Positions 37,180-45,642 of a DNA stretch of 64,000 bases are shown in pieces; position 1 is the first letter of the stretch, and every line of letters starts with the position of its first letter. The notes below the pieces were generated by a model. That model did not search any database and had not been told where the DNA came from. It worked only from the letters and a program-made list of their open reading frames with translations. Origin of the DNA: Marinitenerispora sediminis (GTDB lineage Bacteria; Actinomycetota; Actinomycetes; Streptosporangiales; Streptosporangiaceae); the NCBI RefSeq assembly GCF_003336425.1, contig NZ_QEIO01000004.1, positions 1 through 64,000 of the forward strand, in the 5' to 3' direction. The position numbers and the translations under genes were made by a program.

Positions 37180-37869
37180 ATGCCCGACGACCGCGACCGC
37201 AGCGATCCCGGCGTCCAGCCGGACATGGACTCGGGCTTCCGGCACCGCCCCACGCCGAACGCCGGACGGGCCACCGGCACCCCGCAGCCGGGGACCGTCG
37301 TGCCGGGCCGCGACGCCGACCCGGCGGTCCCGCACAACTTCCCGCTGTCCCGGTCCGAGGCGCGGTCCTTCGACGGCGGCCGGCTGCAGGGAGCGCACGG
37401 CGCGAACTGGCCGATCCTCGTCGACCAGCAGGCCGCCGTCTACCTCATCACCCTGGGGCCTGGCGGCATCCGGGAACCGCACTGGCACCCCAGCGCCTGG
37501 GAGGTGAACTACGTCATCTCCGGCACCGTCCGCTGGACCTTCGTCGGGCCCGACCAGACCCAGGCCGCCTTCGAGGCCGGTACGGGGGACGTGGTCTTCG
37601 CCCCGCAGGGCCACTTCCACTACTTCGAGAACGCCAGCGACACCGAGGACCTCCGAGTCCTCGTGGTGTTCAACTCCTCCGCACCCGAACCGGGGGACGA
37701 CATCGGGATCGTCCACTCGCTCAGCGCGATGCCGCGGCACGTCCTCGCGTCGGTCTTCGGCACGGGGCCGGAGGCCTTCGACGCGATCCCGAAGCGGCTC
37801 GGCCGCGTCGTCATCTCCCGGCGCACGGGTCCGGCCGAGGAGGACGCGGCGCCGAGCGGCGGGAGGTGA
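37180..37869 (+). CDS. cupin-domain protein (germin/oxalate-decarboxylase-like single cupin)
   Basis: 229 residues with a single bicupin-like germin domain. Motif 1 EPHWHPSAWEVNYVISG (two His, one Glu) and motif 2 GDVVFAPQGHFHYFEN (His) give the full metal-binding set, so an Mn or Fe enzyme or binding protein is expected. Full oxalate decarboxylases carry two cupins. The N-terminal 40 residues are polar and no signal is seen. It is coupled by GTGA to a small protein and then to a DNA glycosylase gene. Function not assigned. Confidence 0.83.
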   Translation: MPDDRDRSDPGVQPDMDSGFRHRPTPNAGRATGTPQPGTVVPGRDADPAVPHNFPLSRSEARSFDGGRLQGAHGANWPILVDQQAAVYLITLGPGGIREPHWHPSAWEVNYVISGTVRWTFVGPDQTQAAFEAGTGDVVFAPQGHFHYFENASDTEDLRVLVVFNSSAPEPGDDIGIVHSLSAMPRHVLASVFGTGPEAFDAIPKRLGRVVISRRTGPAEEDAAPSGGR

Positions 37870-38195
37870 CCGGCGGCGGTCGAGGCGGCGGCCCCCGCAC
37901 CGCGGCCGCCGCCCGGGAGGGGGTCGAGGCCCTCGGAGCCGAGACTCCCTCCGGACGGCGGCTGGACGAGATGACGCGGTTCTTCGAACTGGTCAGCCGC
38001 GACATGGCGGAGATCGCCGAGCACTGGCACGCGGTGTTCTCCGCCCGGCGGGGCGATGACGGGACGCCGGAGGCCGGCGCTGCGGCCGCTCCGCCGGGGG
38101 CTGACCCGGGCCGCGGCGCACGTCCCGGGGCCGCGGAGCGTCTACCCTCGGACAGGCGCCCCGACGTCGCCCCGCAGGGAGGAAACCGCACATGA
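37866..38195 (+). CDS. small hypothetical protein between cupin and tag
   Basis: 109 residues. Starts at GTG overlapping the cupin stop (GTGA) and ends with TGA overlapping the tag start (ATGA). The central part, GRRLDEMTRFFELVSRDMAEIAEHWHAVF (best viewed as two motifs RLDEMTRFFELV and DMAEIAEHWH), is a short amphipathic helical region; the C-terminal half is low-complexity Ala/Gly/Pro. No family recognised. The double coupling argues that it is translated. Confidence 0.62.
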   Translation: MTGGGRGGGPRTAAAAREGVEALGAETPSGRRLDEMTRFFELVSRDMAEIAEHWHAVFSARRGDDGTPEAGAAAAPPGADPGRGARPGAAERLPSDRRPDVAPQGGNRT

Positions 38196-38833
38196 CCGCC
38201 GCCGAGAGCCAGGCGACCCCCGCCGCACCGCCCGCCGCGACCGGCGCGGTGCTGTGCGAGGACGGCCTCGCCCGCCCGCCGTGGGCGGCGACCGACCCGC
38301 TGCTGCGCGCGTACTACGACACCGAATGGGGCATGCCGGTGCGCGACGAGCAGGGCATGTTCGAGCGCATCAGCCTGGAGGCGTTCCAAGCCGGCCTGTC
38401 GTGGGCCACCATCCTGCGCAAGCGCCCCGCCTTCCGCACGGCCTTCCACCGCTTCGCCCCCGACACCGTGGCGGCCTACACCGAGGACGACGTCGAGCGC
38501 CTCATGGCCGACGCCGGGATCGTGCGCAACGAGAAGAAGATCCGCGCCACCATCACCAACGCCCGGGCCACCGTGGCGCTGCGCCGCGAGGGCGGCCTGG
38601 CCGCGTTCGTGTGGTCGTTCCAGCCGGAGGAGACCCCGGAGCCGCGGACGGTGGCCGACATCCCCACCCGCTCCGCCGAGTCGGTCGCGCTCTCCAAGGC
38701 GCTGCGCGCCAAGGGCTTCGCGTTCACCGGCCCCACCACCATGTTCGCGCTGATGGAGGCCACCGGCATCGTCGACACCCACCTCGTGGACAGCCACCGC
38801 CGCGGCAGCTCCGGGGTGTGGCCCAAGGCGTGA
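38192..38833 (+). CDS. tag: DNA-3-methyladenine glycosylase I
   Basis: 213 residues. Base-excision repair enzyme that removes 3-methyladenine. It keeps the Tag signatures: YYDTEWGMPV near the N-terminus, FEAF/SLEAFQAGLSWATILRKRPAF, and VGP-like FAFTGPTTMFALMEATGIVDTH with the C-terminal DSHRR histidine. The Zn-binding cysteine/histidine pattern is partly recognisable. Last gene of the cupin operon (ATGA overlap). Co-expression with alkylation repair is not obvious from the neighbours. Confidence 0.93.
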   Translation: MTAAESQATPAAPPAATGAVLCEDGLARPPWAATDPLLRAYYDTEWGMPVRDEQGMFERISLEAFQAGLSWATILRKRPAFRTAFHRFAPDTVAAYTEDDVERLMADAGIVRNEKKIRATITNARATVALRREGGLAAFVWSFQPEETPEPRTVADIPTRSAESVALSKALRAKGFAFTGPTTMFALMEATGIVDTHLVDSHRRGSSGVWPKA

Positions 38834-39503
38834 GGGGCGGAGCGCCCGGCACCGCCGGTGCGCCCGGTCTCCGGCACGGCCCACCGGCACGGCGCCGGCG
38901 GAGCGCGGCTCGGGCCGGACGCTCAAGGCCCGGATCCCGGTGACGGCCGTCGGGCGCGGAGCTCGGGGCGGCCGCACCGCGTTCGGCGGGCCGCGGCGGC
39001 CCGGTGCGTGCGTGCCGCGCGGGCGCCCCCGGACCGCCGGCGGGGCGGGGCGGGCACCGCACCCGGGGCGCTGCCCCGTGCACGAGGTTCGGCTGGGAGC
39101 GCCGGCGCCCGGCGTCATCAGCCGGAGCTGGGAGCGGAGGCGGGCGCCGGTGGCGGCGGCCACCACGCCGCGCGGCGGCGTTTCCGGGGACGTCGCGTCA
39201 GCGGCGGCCCGAGCCCGCCCGTCCGGACGGCCTGGCACGGCCGGCGCCGCCCCCGCGGACATCGTGGAGGTGAGTGCGTCGCGGTGGCGCGCCGCGACCG
39301 GGAGCGCTTGTTCGGTCCGGTCCGCGAGGCCGCCAGGTCGGCGGGTGGGATCCCGCGATGACGGTCGGGGCCCATGCGGGACCGGTGGCGACCGCAGCAT
39401 GCGGGGCCGTTCGACGACGCGGGCCACCCCGGGCGTCCGCCCGGGGCGCCGCATGGCCCCGGCTGGCGGCCCGGGGACGGTGCCGTCCGCGGGGGAGCGG
39501 CCG
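38834..39503. other. convergent intergenic region, no gene seen
   Basis: 670 bp of GC-rich sequence between tag and the FAD oxidoreductase. The long open frames here have no family features and no start signals. I could not identify a clear terminator. Confidence 0.5.
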
Positions 39504-40664
39504 TCACTGCTCCCCGGGTTCGCGGGCCGCGGTGACCGGGGGGAAGGGGCCCTCGGCGGCGAAGCGGCCGGGGCGGAAGGCGGCCAGTTCGGCGGCGGGC
39601 TCGCCGGTGACCAGTTCGTCCGCGGCGAGCGACCCGAGGAGCGGCGCCAGGGTGACACCGCTGTGGGTGGCCAGCACGTACACGGACGGATGGTCCTCCA
39701 GCGGGCCCGCGACGGTGAAGCCGTCCGCGGGGAGGACGCGCCGGCCGGTGCGGACGGACTCGATCCTCGGGACCGGGCCGCCGGCGAGCACGGCGGCCAG
39801 CCGGTCTTCGAAGACCGCCGCGAGCGACGCCTCCGGCTCCGCTCCGGGGTCGGCGCCGGAGTCGAGGTCGAGGGCCTGGACGAGCAGCCGGCCGCCGGGC
39901 CACGGCCGCAGGTTCACCCGGTCGGTCGTGACGACCCCGCGCACGCCGGCCGCCGCGGCGGCGCTCACCGCCAGGAACCCCACGGCCGCGTTGCCGCGGG
40001 CCGGCTCGACCAGCGGCACGGAGGCACCGATGGCGGCCAGAAGCCGCCCGGTGCCGTTGCCCGCGCAGCACACCACCCGGTCGGCGTCCAGCCGCTCGCC
40101 CGACTCCAGGACCGCCGCGGCGCCGGCGGGCCGCTCGACGAGCCCCGCCACCCGCGCGCCGAACCGCACGCGCGCGCCGAGCGACCCCGCCTCCGCCAGC
40201 AGGGCCTCGGCCAGCGCCGCGGGGTCGCAGTGCGCCTCCTGCGGGAACAGCGCCACGTCGGCGTCGGCCGGGACCAGCAGGTGCGGCTCGCGGCGGCGGG
40301 CCTCGGCGGGCGTGAGCCAGCGCGCCGGGTAGCCGCGCTCCGCCAGCCGTTCGACCCGCGCGCGCAGCTCTTCGCGGTGCGCCGCGTCCACGGCCCACTC
40401 CAGGTGTCCGGCGGGGTGGAACCACGACGCCGCGCGGCCGTGCCGGCGGGCGAGCTCGTGGTGGGCCGCGACGCCGGCGGCGTTGAGGCCGTGGTAGTCC
40501 GGGCGGACCTTCCGGTTGGCGTTGACCCAGGCGAAGCTGGTTGCGGAGGTCCCGGCCGCGGCCCGCGGCTCCGCCTCGACGAGGGTGACGGCGACGCCGC
40601 GGCGGGCGAGGGCCGCGGCCGCGGCCGCACCCGTGACCCCGGCGCCGATGACCAGGCAGTGCAT
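39504..40664 (-). CDS. FAD-dependent amine/D-amino-acid oxidoreductase (DAO family)
   Basis: 386 residues. FAD-binding GXGXXG (VIGAGVTGAAAAAAL) is at the N-terminus, with the ribose glutamate at VEAEPRA, and the second motif near the C-terminus is GVTLAPLLGSLAADE. ATSFAWVNANRK resembles the DAO substrate-proximal region. The reaction is oxidation of a primary or secondary amine, perhaps an amino acid or sarcosine-like substrate. It lies 54 bp after the RpiR-family gene, probably in one operon. The specificity is not readable. Confidence 0.86.
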   Translation of the reverse strand: MHCLVIGAGVTGAAAAAALARRGVAVTLVEAEPRAAAGTSATSFAWVNANRKVRPDYHGLNAAGVAAHHELARRHGRAASWFHPAGHLEWAVDAAHREELRARVERLAERGYPARWLTPAEARRREPHLLVPADADVALFPQEAHCDPAALAEALLAEAGSLGARVRFGARVAGLVERPAGAAAVLESGERLDADRVVCCAGNGTGRLLAAIGASVPLVEPARGNAAVGFLAVSAAAAAGVRGVVTTDRVNLRPWPGGRLLVQALDLDSGADPGAEPEASLAAVFEDRLAAVLAGGPVPRIESVRTGRRVLPADGFTVAGPLEDHPSVYVLATHSGVTLAPLLGSLAADELVTGEPAAELAAFRPGRFAAEGPFPPVTAAREPGEQ

Positions 40665-40718
40665 GTCGATCTCCGCTTCTGACTCGGCAGGCGGGCGCGA
40701 GGTGGTGGGCCCCGGCCC

Positions 40719-41636
40719 TCAGACGGCCCCGCCGCCGCCGGGGGAGGCGAGCGGCAGTATGTCGAGTGAGCTGCCCACGAGCTCCGCGCGCAGCCGGTTG
40801 ACCAGCTCCATCCGCTCCACCGCGGCCGCCCGGGAGTGCGCGGCGAGCGCCAGGACGAGCGCGTGGCTGATCACGAGGCCGCCGACCAGTTCGCTCGCGG
40901 TACTGATGGTGGACTGCGGGGTGGTCAGGGCCACGTGCACCCGTCCGGCCAGCGCCGTGCCCAGGGACTCGGTGACCAGCACGGTCCGGGCGCCGACCCG
41001 CTCGGCGTGGTCCAGCACCACGCCGGTCTCCCGGAACTGCCGGATCGGGGCGAACACGACGACCGCGTCGCCCGGCCGCAGGTTGACCAGGGCGTCGGCG
41101 GCCCGGAAGCCGGCGAGGGTGCTGCTCACCGCGTCGACGCCGATGCGGGTGAGGTTGAGGCTCAGGTGCTCGGCGAGCAGGCCGGCCGGCCCCAGCCCGA
41201 AGGCCAGCACGCGCTCGGCGGAGCGCAGCACGTCGACCGCGCGGTCCCAGTCCTGCGAGCGGAGGCGGCGCCGCATGTGCTCCAGCAGCCCCACGGTGTC
41301 GTCGAGGACGCGGGCGTAGTGCGATTCGGCGCCGGGGAGCCGGTCCAGGCGGTCGTCGAGGGTCGCGGCGAGGTCGCGCTGCCGGGTCAGGGCTCCGAGT
41401 AACTCTCGCTTGAGCTCCTTCAGGCCGGCGTACCCCAGCGCCTTGGTCGTGCGCACGACGGTGGCGTCGCTGGTGCTGGTCCGCCGGCCGAGTTCGATGG
41501 CCGACGCGGCCACGACCTCGGCCGGGTTCTCCGCCATGTACTCGGCGACGCGCCGCTCACTGGTGGAGAGTTCGGAGGTCAGCGCCGCGACACGTTCGTG
41601 GAGCGGCGGTTCGGTGGAACCGGGTGTCGTAGTCAC
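40719..41636 (-). CDS. RpiR-family transcriptional regulator (SIS domain)
   Basis: 305 residues, GTG start with GGAAG upstream. The HTH_6 domain (STSERRVAEYMAENPAEVVAASAIEL; STSDATVVRTTKALGYAGLKELK, shown as two elements) is followed by a SIS sugar-phosphate-binding domain with VLAFGLGPAGLLAEHLS and VVFAPIRQFRETGVVL. The ligand is usually a phosphosugar. It precedes the FAD oxidoreductase gene, so it probably controls its own operon through the inverted repeat at 41657-41670. Confidence 0.9.
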   Translation of the reverse strand: MTTTPGSTEPPLHERVAALTSELSTSERRVAEYMAENPAEVVAASAIELGRRTSTSDATVVRTTKALGYAGLKELKRELLGALTRQRDLAATLDDRLDRLPGAESHYARVLDDTVGLLEHMRRRLRSQDWDRAVDVLRSAERVLAFGLGPAGLLAEHLSLNLTRIGVDAVSSTLAGFRAADALVNLRPGDAVVVFAPIRQFRETGVVLDHAERVGARTVLVTESLGTALAGRVHVALTTPQSTISTASELVGGLVISHALVLALAAHSRAAAVERMELVNRLRAELVGSSLDILPLASPGGGGAV

Positions 41637-41656
41637 AACTTCCTTGACCTTCTTCC

Positions 41657-41670
41657 GTAGTGAAAACTAC
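41657..41670. promoter_or_regulatory. candidate RpiR operator
   Basis: GTAGT-GAAA-ACTAC, a perfect 5-bp inverted repeat 20 bp upstream of the regulator start, in a locally AT-rich stretch. The form resembles operators known for RpiR/MurR-type regulators. Confidence 0.6.
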
Positions 41671-41828
41671 CTTACCCTCGGCTTCGGGAGCCGGGTCGAC
41701 CGCAGGGGCGAAAGGACGTGCGCCCGGCCCGCGACGTGAGGGGCTCGGGGGCGGGCGCCATCGGAAGTATGGCCCTGTGGCGCCCCGCCCGGCGCGGGGC
41801 GCGCGCGGTGGGCGCCGAACGTGCCGCG

Positions 41829-43163
41829 TCACCAGGTGCAGAGGCGGACGGCGCCGTGCTGGGTGACGGGGTCGCCGTCGGAGGTCTCGGTGAGTGTCCC
41901 GGCCACCACCAGGTCGGTGGTCCCGGGCACCCGGACCACCGACGTGCGCTCCAGCGGGTTGGGGGCGGCGTCGTGGTAGACCCGGTCCGGCGGCGCCGCG
42001 GCGTCCACGTCGTAGGGCGTCATGGCACCGCCGGGACCGCGGTGCAGGAGGTCGCCGTCGATGGCCGGAGGCTCCGGGAGTATCCCGCCGGCACCCCGGG
42101 TGATCCACAGGCCGCCGGCGCCGTCGCCGGTCACGCTGAGGTAGGAGCGGTCCGGGTCGTCGAGGGCCACCTGCCACGCGGTGCCGTCCCAGTGCGCGAG
42201 GACCGCTCCGCGCACCGAGGAGAGCCCGTCGGAGTTGACCAGCCGCCCGACCGCCCAGACGTCGTCGGGGGCCTCGGCGTGCACGCCGGTGAACTCGTAC
42301 CGGTCGCGGCCGCCGGTGCCGGTGGGGAGCGGCTGCTCCGGTACCGGCATCGGCCGCCAGACCGCGCCGTCCCACCGCTCGGCGGTGAGCTGGCGGCCGT
42401 CGGTGCCCACCGCGATCACGTTGTCGGGGCCGAGGGCGGCGAGTTCGTATCCGGTCGGCGGGAGCGCCGCCCGGCTCCAGCCCGCTCCGTCGAAGTGCAG
42501 CACGTGCCGCGTCGCCCCGGGGCCGCGCGACCACACCTGCGTGCCCACCTCGGCGACCAGCCACACGTCGTCGGGGGCGATGACCTCCAGGTCGGTCACG
42601 ATGCGCGGCTCGGCGCCCTCCCCGGAGTGCAGGGCGGGGTCCAGCAGGTCGGTCAGGACGTACCGGCGCCACCGCGAGCCGTCGTGGTGCATCGCCGTGT
42701 ACTCGGCCGGATCTGCGACGAACCACTCGGCCCGCTCCACATCCGCGGCCTCCTCGCCGACGACCCACAGGTCGTCGGGGCCGGAAGCGGCGGCGGCCAG
42801 CGTCGCGTCCGGCCACGAGGCGGGGAGGTCGAGCTCGTGCCACGTCTGGCCGTCCCAGCGCAGGCCGCGCGGGACGGGATTCGCGTCGCCGCCGTACGGG
42901 TCGGTCCCGGCCGGATAGAAGGTTCCGAAGGCCCAGACGTGCCGCGGCCCGCCCGCGGCGACCGCGGTGAAACCGCCGTCAGCGTCCGCCGTCGGCGGCG
43001 GATCGATGCGGTCGCAGCGCGTACCCGCGGGGGGACCGGCGTCGGCGGCCAGCAGCGCGGCGACGGCGACCGCGGCCGTGACCGTCGCCGCCAGGCCGCC
43101 GGCCGTCCTCCGCCCGCGCCGTGCGGGCCCGCTCGGGGCGCCGTTCCGGGTGCGATCGGTCAT
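41829..43163 (-). CDS. exported beta-propeller-like repeat protein
   Basis: 444 residues. A basic N-terminus plus one hydrophobic segment (about 24-40) would serve as a signal or anchor. The rest contains repeated D-D-x-W-x-V-G blocks (DDLWVVG, DDVWLVAEV, DDVWAVGRL, GGLWITR), each followed by a W-containing strand, as in Kelch/WD-like propellers. About six blades are suggested by counting the repeats. It probably binds something at the cell surface. It precedes no operon partner on the same strand. Function unknown. Confidence 0.75.
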   Translation of the reverse strand: MTDRTRNGAPSGPARRGRRTAGGLAATVTAAVAVAALLAADAGPPAGTRCDRIDPPPTADADGGFTAVAAGGPRHVWAFGTFYPAGTDPYGGDANPVPRGLRWDGQTWHELDLPASWPDATLAAAASGPDDLWVVGEEAADVERAEWFVADPAEYTAMHHDGSRWRRYVLTDLLDPALHSGEGAEPRIVTDLEVIAPDDVWLVAEVGTQVWSRGPGATRHVLHFDGAGWSRAALPPTGYELAALGPDNVIAVGTDGRQLTAERWDGAVWRPMPVPEQPLPTGTGGRDRYEFTGVHAEAPDDVWAVGRLVNSDGLSSVRGAVLAHWDGTAWQVALDDPDRSYLSVTGDGAGGLWITRGAGGILPEPPAIDGDLLHRGPGGAMTPYDVDAAAPPDRVYHDAAPNPLERTSVVRVPGTTDLVVAGTLTETSDGDPVTQHGAVRLCTW

Positions 43164-43295
43164 GCTCGACGTTCCTCCTGACCCACGTGCCGTCCCCGCC
43201 CCCGACGCCGCGGGCCCGGGCGGGCGTGCACGGAACCGTACCGGTGACTCCGGACGCTCCCTTCCGCGGGCGGGTCCGGGCCTCGCCGGACACGG

Positions 43296-43314
43296 TGAGG
43301 TGAGGCTATCCTTA
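43296..43314. promoter_or_regulatory. iron box (IdeR/DmdR1-type) over a leaderless promoter
   Basis: TGAGGTGAGGCTATCCTTA matches 15 of 19 positions of the actinobacterial iron box TTAGGTTAGGCTAACCTAA. It overlaps a TATCCT -10 (43307-43312) that stands 6 bp before the ATG at 43319. Iron-loaded repressor would block transcription. Confidence 0.72.
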
Positions 43315-43318
43315 CTTC

Positions 43319-43849
43319 ATGTCGGACGTGTTCTGGTCACTGACCCTGCTGTACGCGCTCGGGTTCGGCGGCGCTTTCGTGGCGCTCGTCCTCACCGGGC
43401 AGCTCGTCGCCCGCGACGCCCTCCTGCACGGCTATCCCCCGGCCATCCAGCAGCGGTACGGTCCGCAGAGCGCACGGGGGCGCCGCGTCGCGCGGTGGAC
43501 GAGTGCCGGAACGGCGCTGCTCCTGGTGGCCACCCCACTGCTGGGGATGCTCTCCCTGGCGCACCACACCGGCGCCCTCCCGGGCTTCTGGGACGGCTTC
43601 GTGTTCGGCAGCGTCCTCTTCGCGACCCTGGCGGCGGCCGACCTCGTGATCCTCGACTGGTGGCTGTTCTGCACGCCCCGATCCCGGCTGTTCGTGCTGC
43701 CGGGCACCGAGGGGATGCCCGAGTACACGGACCGGGCCTTCCACGTCAGGGTGCTCGTCCCGGCTCCGGTGCCGTGGCCGCTGCTGGCGATCCCGGGCTA
43801 CGGATTGGCCGTCGGCGGCGGCGCGGCGCTGGCCGGCGTTCTAGTCTGA
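43319..43849 (+). CDS. four-helix membrane protein under an iron box
   Basis: 176 residues with four predicted membrane helices (about 4-28, 62-83, 90-112, 145-173), no known motif, and short polar loops. The sequence around HGYPPAIQQRYGPQSARGRR has no clear counterpart I know. The ATG is 6 bp after a TATCCT -10, with no ribosome-binding site, so the message is likely leaderless. The iron box in the promoter argues for derepression in iron starvation. Possible roles are iron or siderophore transport helper or cofactor handling, not established. It is followed by a gene in the same direction, 121 bp away. Confidence 0.75.
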   Translation: MSDVFWSLTLLYALGFGGAFVALVLTGQLVARDALLHGYPPAIQQRYGPQSARGRRVARWTSAGTALLLVATPLLGMLSLAHHTGALPGFWDGFVFGSVLFATLAAADLVILDWWLFCTPRSRLFVLPGTEGMPEYTDRAFHVRVLVPAPVPWPLLAIPGYGLAVGGGAALAGVLV

Positions 43850-43970
43850 GCCCCGGCGGCAACCGTCGCCGTCGCCGGCGCGCGCCCCGCTCCGCGGGAA
43901 CCCCGGGACCGCCGCGGGCGTCGAAGGCGACGCGCGGGCTGTTCCGCGCCGAAGAGCAGGAGTGTGCGAC

Positions 43971-44357
43971 ATGAGCTATCCCGGACCTCCGCCGCAGAGT
44001 CCGGGGGGCTGGGGGCCTCCTCCGCCTCCGCCCCCGCCGCCCCCTCCACCGGGAGGCTGGTTCCAGAGCGGGCCCTACGGCGGCTCGTCCGAACCGCCCG
44101 CGAGCACCGGGAGCGCCGTCGGCGCCCTGATCGCCAACATCCTCGCCCTCTGCCTCTGCTGGGTGTTCGCGGCGCCCGGCCTGATCCTGGCGATCGTCGC
44201 CCTGAGCCAGACGGCCAGCAACCCCTCCTCCGCGCGCACCTGCACGCTGATCTCCTGGATCCTCTTCGGAGTGGCCGTCCTGAGCGGTGCGGCGTACTTC
44301 GCCTACTGGTTGCTGGTGGGCGGCGCCCTGTGGTTCGAGACCCTCGACACTATGTGA
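43971..44357 (+). CDS. proline-rich two-helix membrane protein
   Basis: 128 residues. The N-terminal third is Pro/Gly-rich (runs of prolines between 17 and 30), followed by two hydrophobic helices (about 51-77 and 92-120). Similar DUF4190-type proteins are common in actinomycetes, with no defined function. GGAG 9 bp upstream of the ATG supports this start over the GTG three codons earlier. It lies downstream of the iron-regulated gene and convergent with the transporter operon. Confidence 0.75.
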   Translation: MSYPGPPPQSPGGWGPPPPPPPPPPPPGGWFQSGPYGGSSEPPASTGSAVGALIANILALCLCWVFAAPGLILAIVALSQTASNPSSARTCTLISWILFGVAVLSGAAYFAYWLLVGGALWFETLDTM

Positions 44358-44444
44358 GAGCGCGGCGCCCGCGGCGGGTACCGCGCGAGCCGGTCGTCCA
44401 AGGGCGTCATGCGGGGAGACCGCCAGACGCCCACGACGGTCGCA

Positions 44445-44480
44445 GCGCGGCGGACCCCGGGATCCCGGGGTCCGCCGCGC
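44445..44480. terminator. perfect 36-bp palindrome, convergent terminator
   Basis: A perfect palindrome of 36 bp sits between the converging proline-rich protein gene and the FtsX-like permease gene. The transcript from either side would form a very stable hairpin. Placement between convergent stops argues for termination rather than an operator. Confidence 0.8.
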
Positions 44481-44574
44481 CCAGGTCCCCGCACGGCTGC
44501 CGCCCCGCGGGGGTGGCGGCGCCAGCGCCGGCGTCCGGAACCGACCGGTCCCCGACGCCGGCGCCCCTCTCCCG

Positions 44575-45642
44575 TCAGCGGTTCTTGAAGTAGCCGAACA
44601 GGTGCTTCTCCCGGACCAGCAGCAGCGCGGCGACCGCCCCGACCTGCGCGGCGCACACCGCGGCCAGCGGGCCGCGGATGTCGATGAGGTACACCTCCAG
44701 CCGGTCCGCCGGATTGCCCACCGTGACGGTGAGGGCCAGCGCCCCGGCGCTCAGGGCGAGAGCCGCGAGCGACCACGCCGCCGTCTCGACCACCGTGCTC
44801 CCCAGCAGCGCCCGGCGGGAGACCCCCACGTGCAGGGCCCCGGCGTACTCCAGGCGGCGCAGCCGGACCGCGACGAAGCCGAGCACCAGCCCGGCGAGGG
44901 CGCAGGCCGGCAGCCCGTACCGGGTGGCCCGGCCGGTGAACTCGCCGACGCCGTCGAACGAGGCGCCGAACCGGTTGTTCAGCCGGCCGAGGGTCATGTT
45001 CGACGTGGTCCCCGGCCGCACCGCCGCGGCGGCGTAGACGAGCGCGTCCGCCGACTCCGACAGCGGCCAGACCTCCGCCCAGCACTCGTCGAACGTCCCC
45101 GCCGCCGGCCGCGGCACCAGCACCGCGTGGCGCAGCCGGCCGTCCCGCCCGTCCTGTGGGTAGGGGTAGGTGCCGGCGACGGTGAGCGGGCCCGCCGTGG
45201 TCGCCAGGGTCTCGCCCGCGCGCACGCCGAGGGTGCGCGCGAGGTCGGCCGGCAGCCACACCCCCTCCGCGGAGACCGCGCGCACCCGCAGGACGTCGGC
45301 AAGTCCGGGGGTGACCTCGTAGGCGGGGATGGGGTTGGCGAACATGGCCTCCAGGACCACCGGATCGGCGGGCACCAGGGCCCCTGCTCCGCGGACGCCC
45401 GCCACCTCGCCGAGCCGGTCGCACGACCGGCCGTCGGTCATCCCCTCGGCGTTGAGGGTGCGTACCGACGCCCCCGACTCGACGAACTCCACCGCCCGCC
45501 GCTCTAGGGCGACGATGGACCGCGCGTCGGCGACCGCCAGGCCGCCGCCGATGACGGCCAGGGCGAGCGCGAAGACCGCCGCCCGCGTGGTGCCCGAGGC
45601 GACGTTGCGCACCGCCTCGGAGAGCACGGATCTCCACCTCAT
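44575..45642 (-). CDS. FtsX/MacB-like ABC permease
   Basis: 355 residues, with one helix at about 15-37, a large extracellular domain (about 40-225), then three helices (about 232-255, 275-300, 315-338). This is the MacB/FtsX topology of mechanotransmission or bacteriocin-associated exporters. The start is coupled to the ATPase stop (4-bp overlap). Such permeases do not carry substrates through the membrane themselves; they drive a periplasmic or surface partner. Last gene of an operon with the ATPase, peptidoglycan-binding adaptor, lipoprotein and secreted peptide. Confidence 0.83.
   Translation of the reverse strand: MRWRSVLSEAVRNVASGTTRAAVFALALAVIGGGLAVADARSIVALERRAVEFVESGASVRTLNAEGMTDGRSCDRLGEVAGVRGAGALVPADPVVLEAMFANPIPAYEVTPGLADVLRVRAVSAEGVWLPADLARTLGVRAGETLATTAGPLTVAGTYPYPQDGRDGRLRHAVLVPRPAAGTFDECWAEVWPLSESADALVYAAAAVRPGTTSNMTLGRLNNRFGASFDGVGEFTGRATRYGLPACALAGLVLGFVAVRLRRLEYAGALHVGVSRRALLGSTVVETAAWSLAALALSAGALALTVTVGNPADRLEVYLIDIRGPLAAVCAAQVGAVAALLLVREKHLFGYFKNR

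Noticed and set aside
39118-40425. Long minus-strand frame over the FAD oxidoreductase and its 3' flank
   Set aside because: Out of frame with the DAO-type gene and rich in Arg/Pro/Gly only.
44445-44480. The 36-bp palindrome as a regulatory operator
   Set aside because: It lies between two convergent stop codons, where a bidirectional terminator is the simpler explanation.
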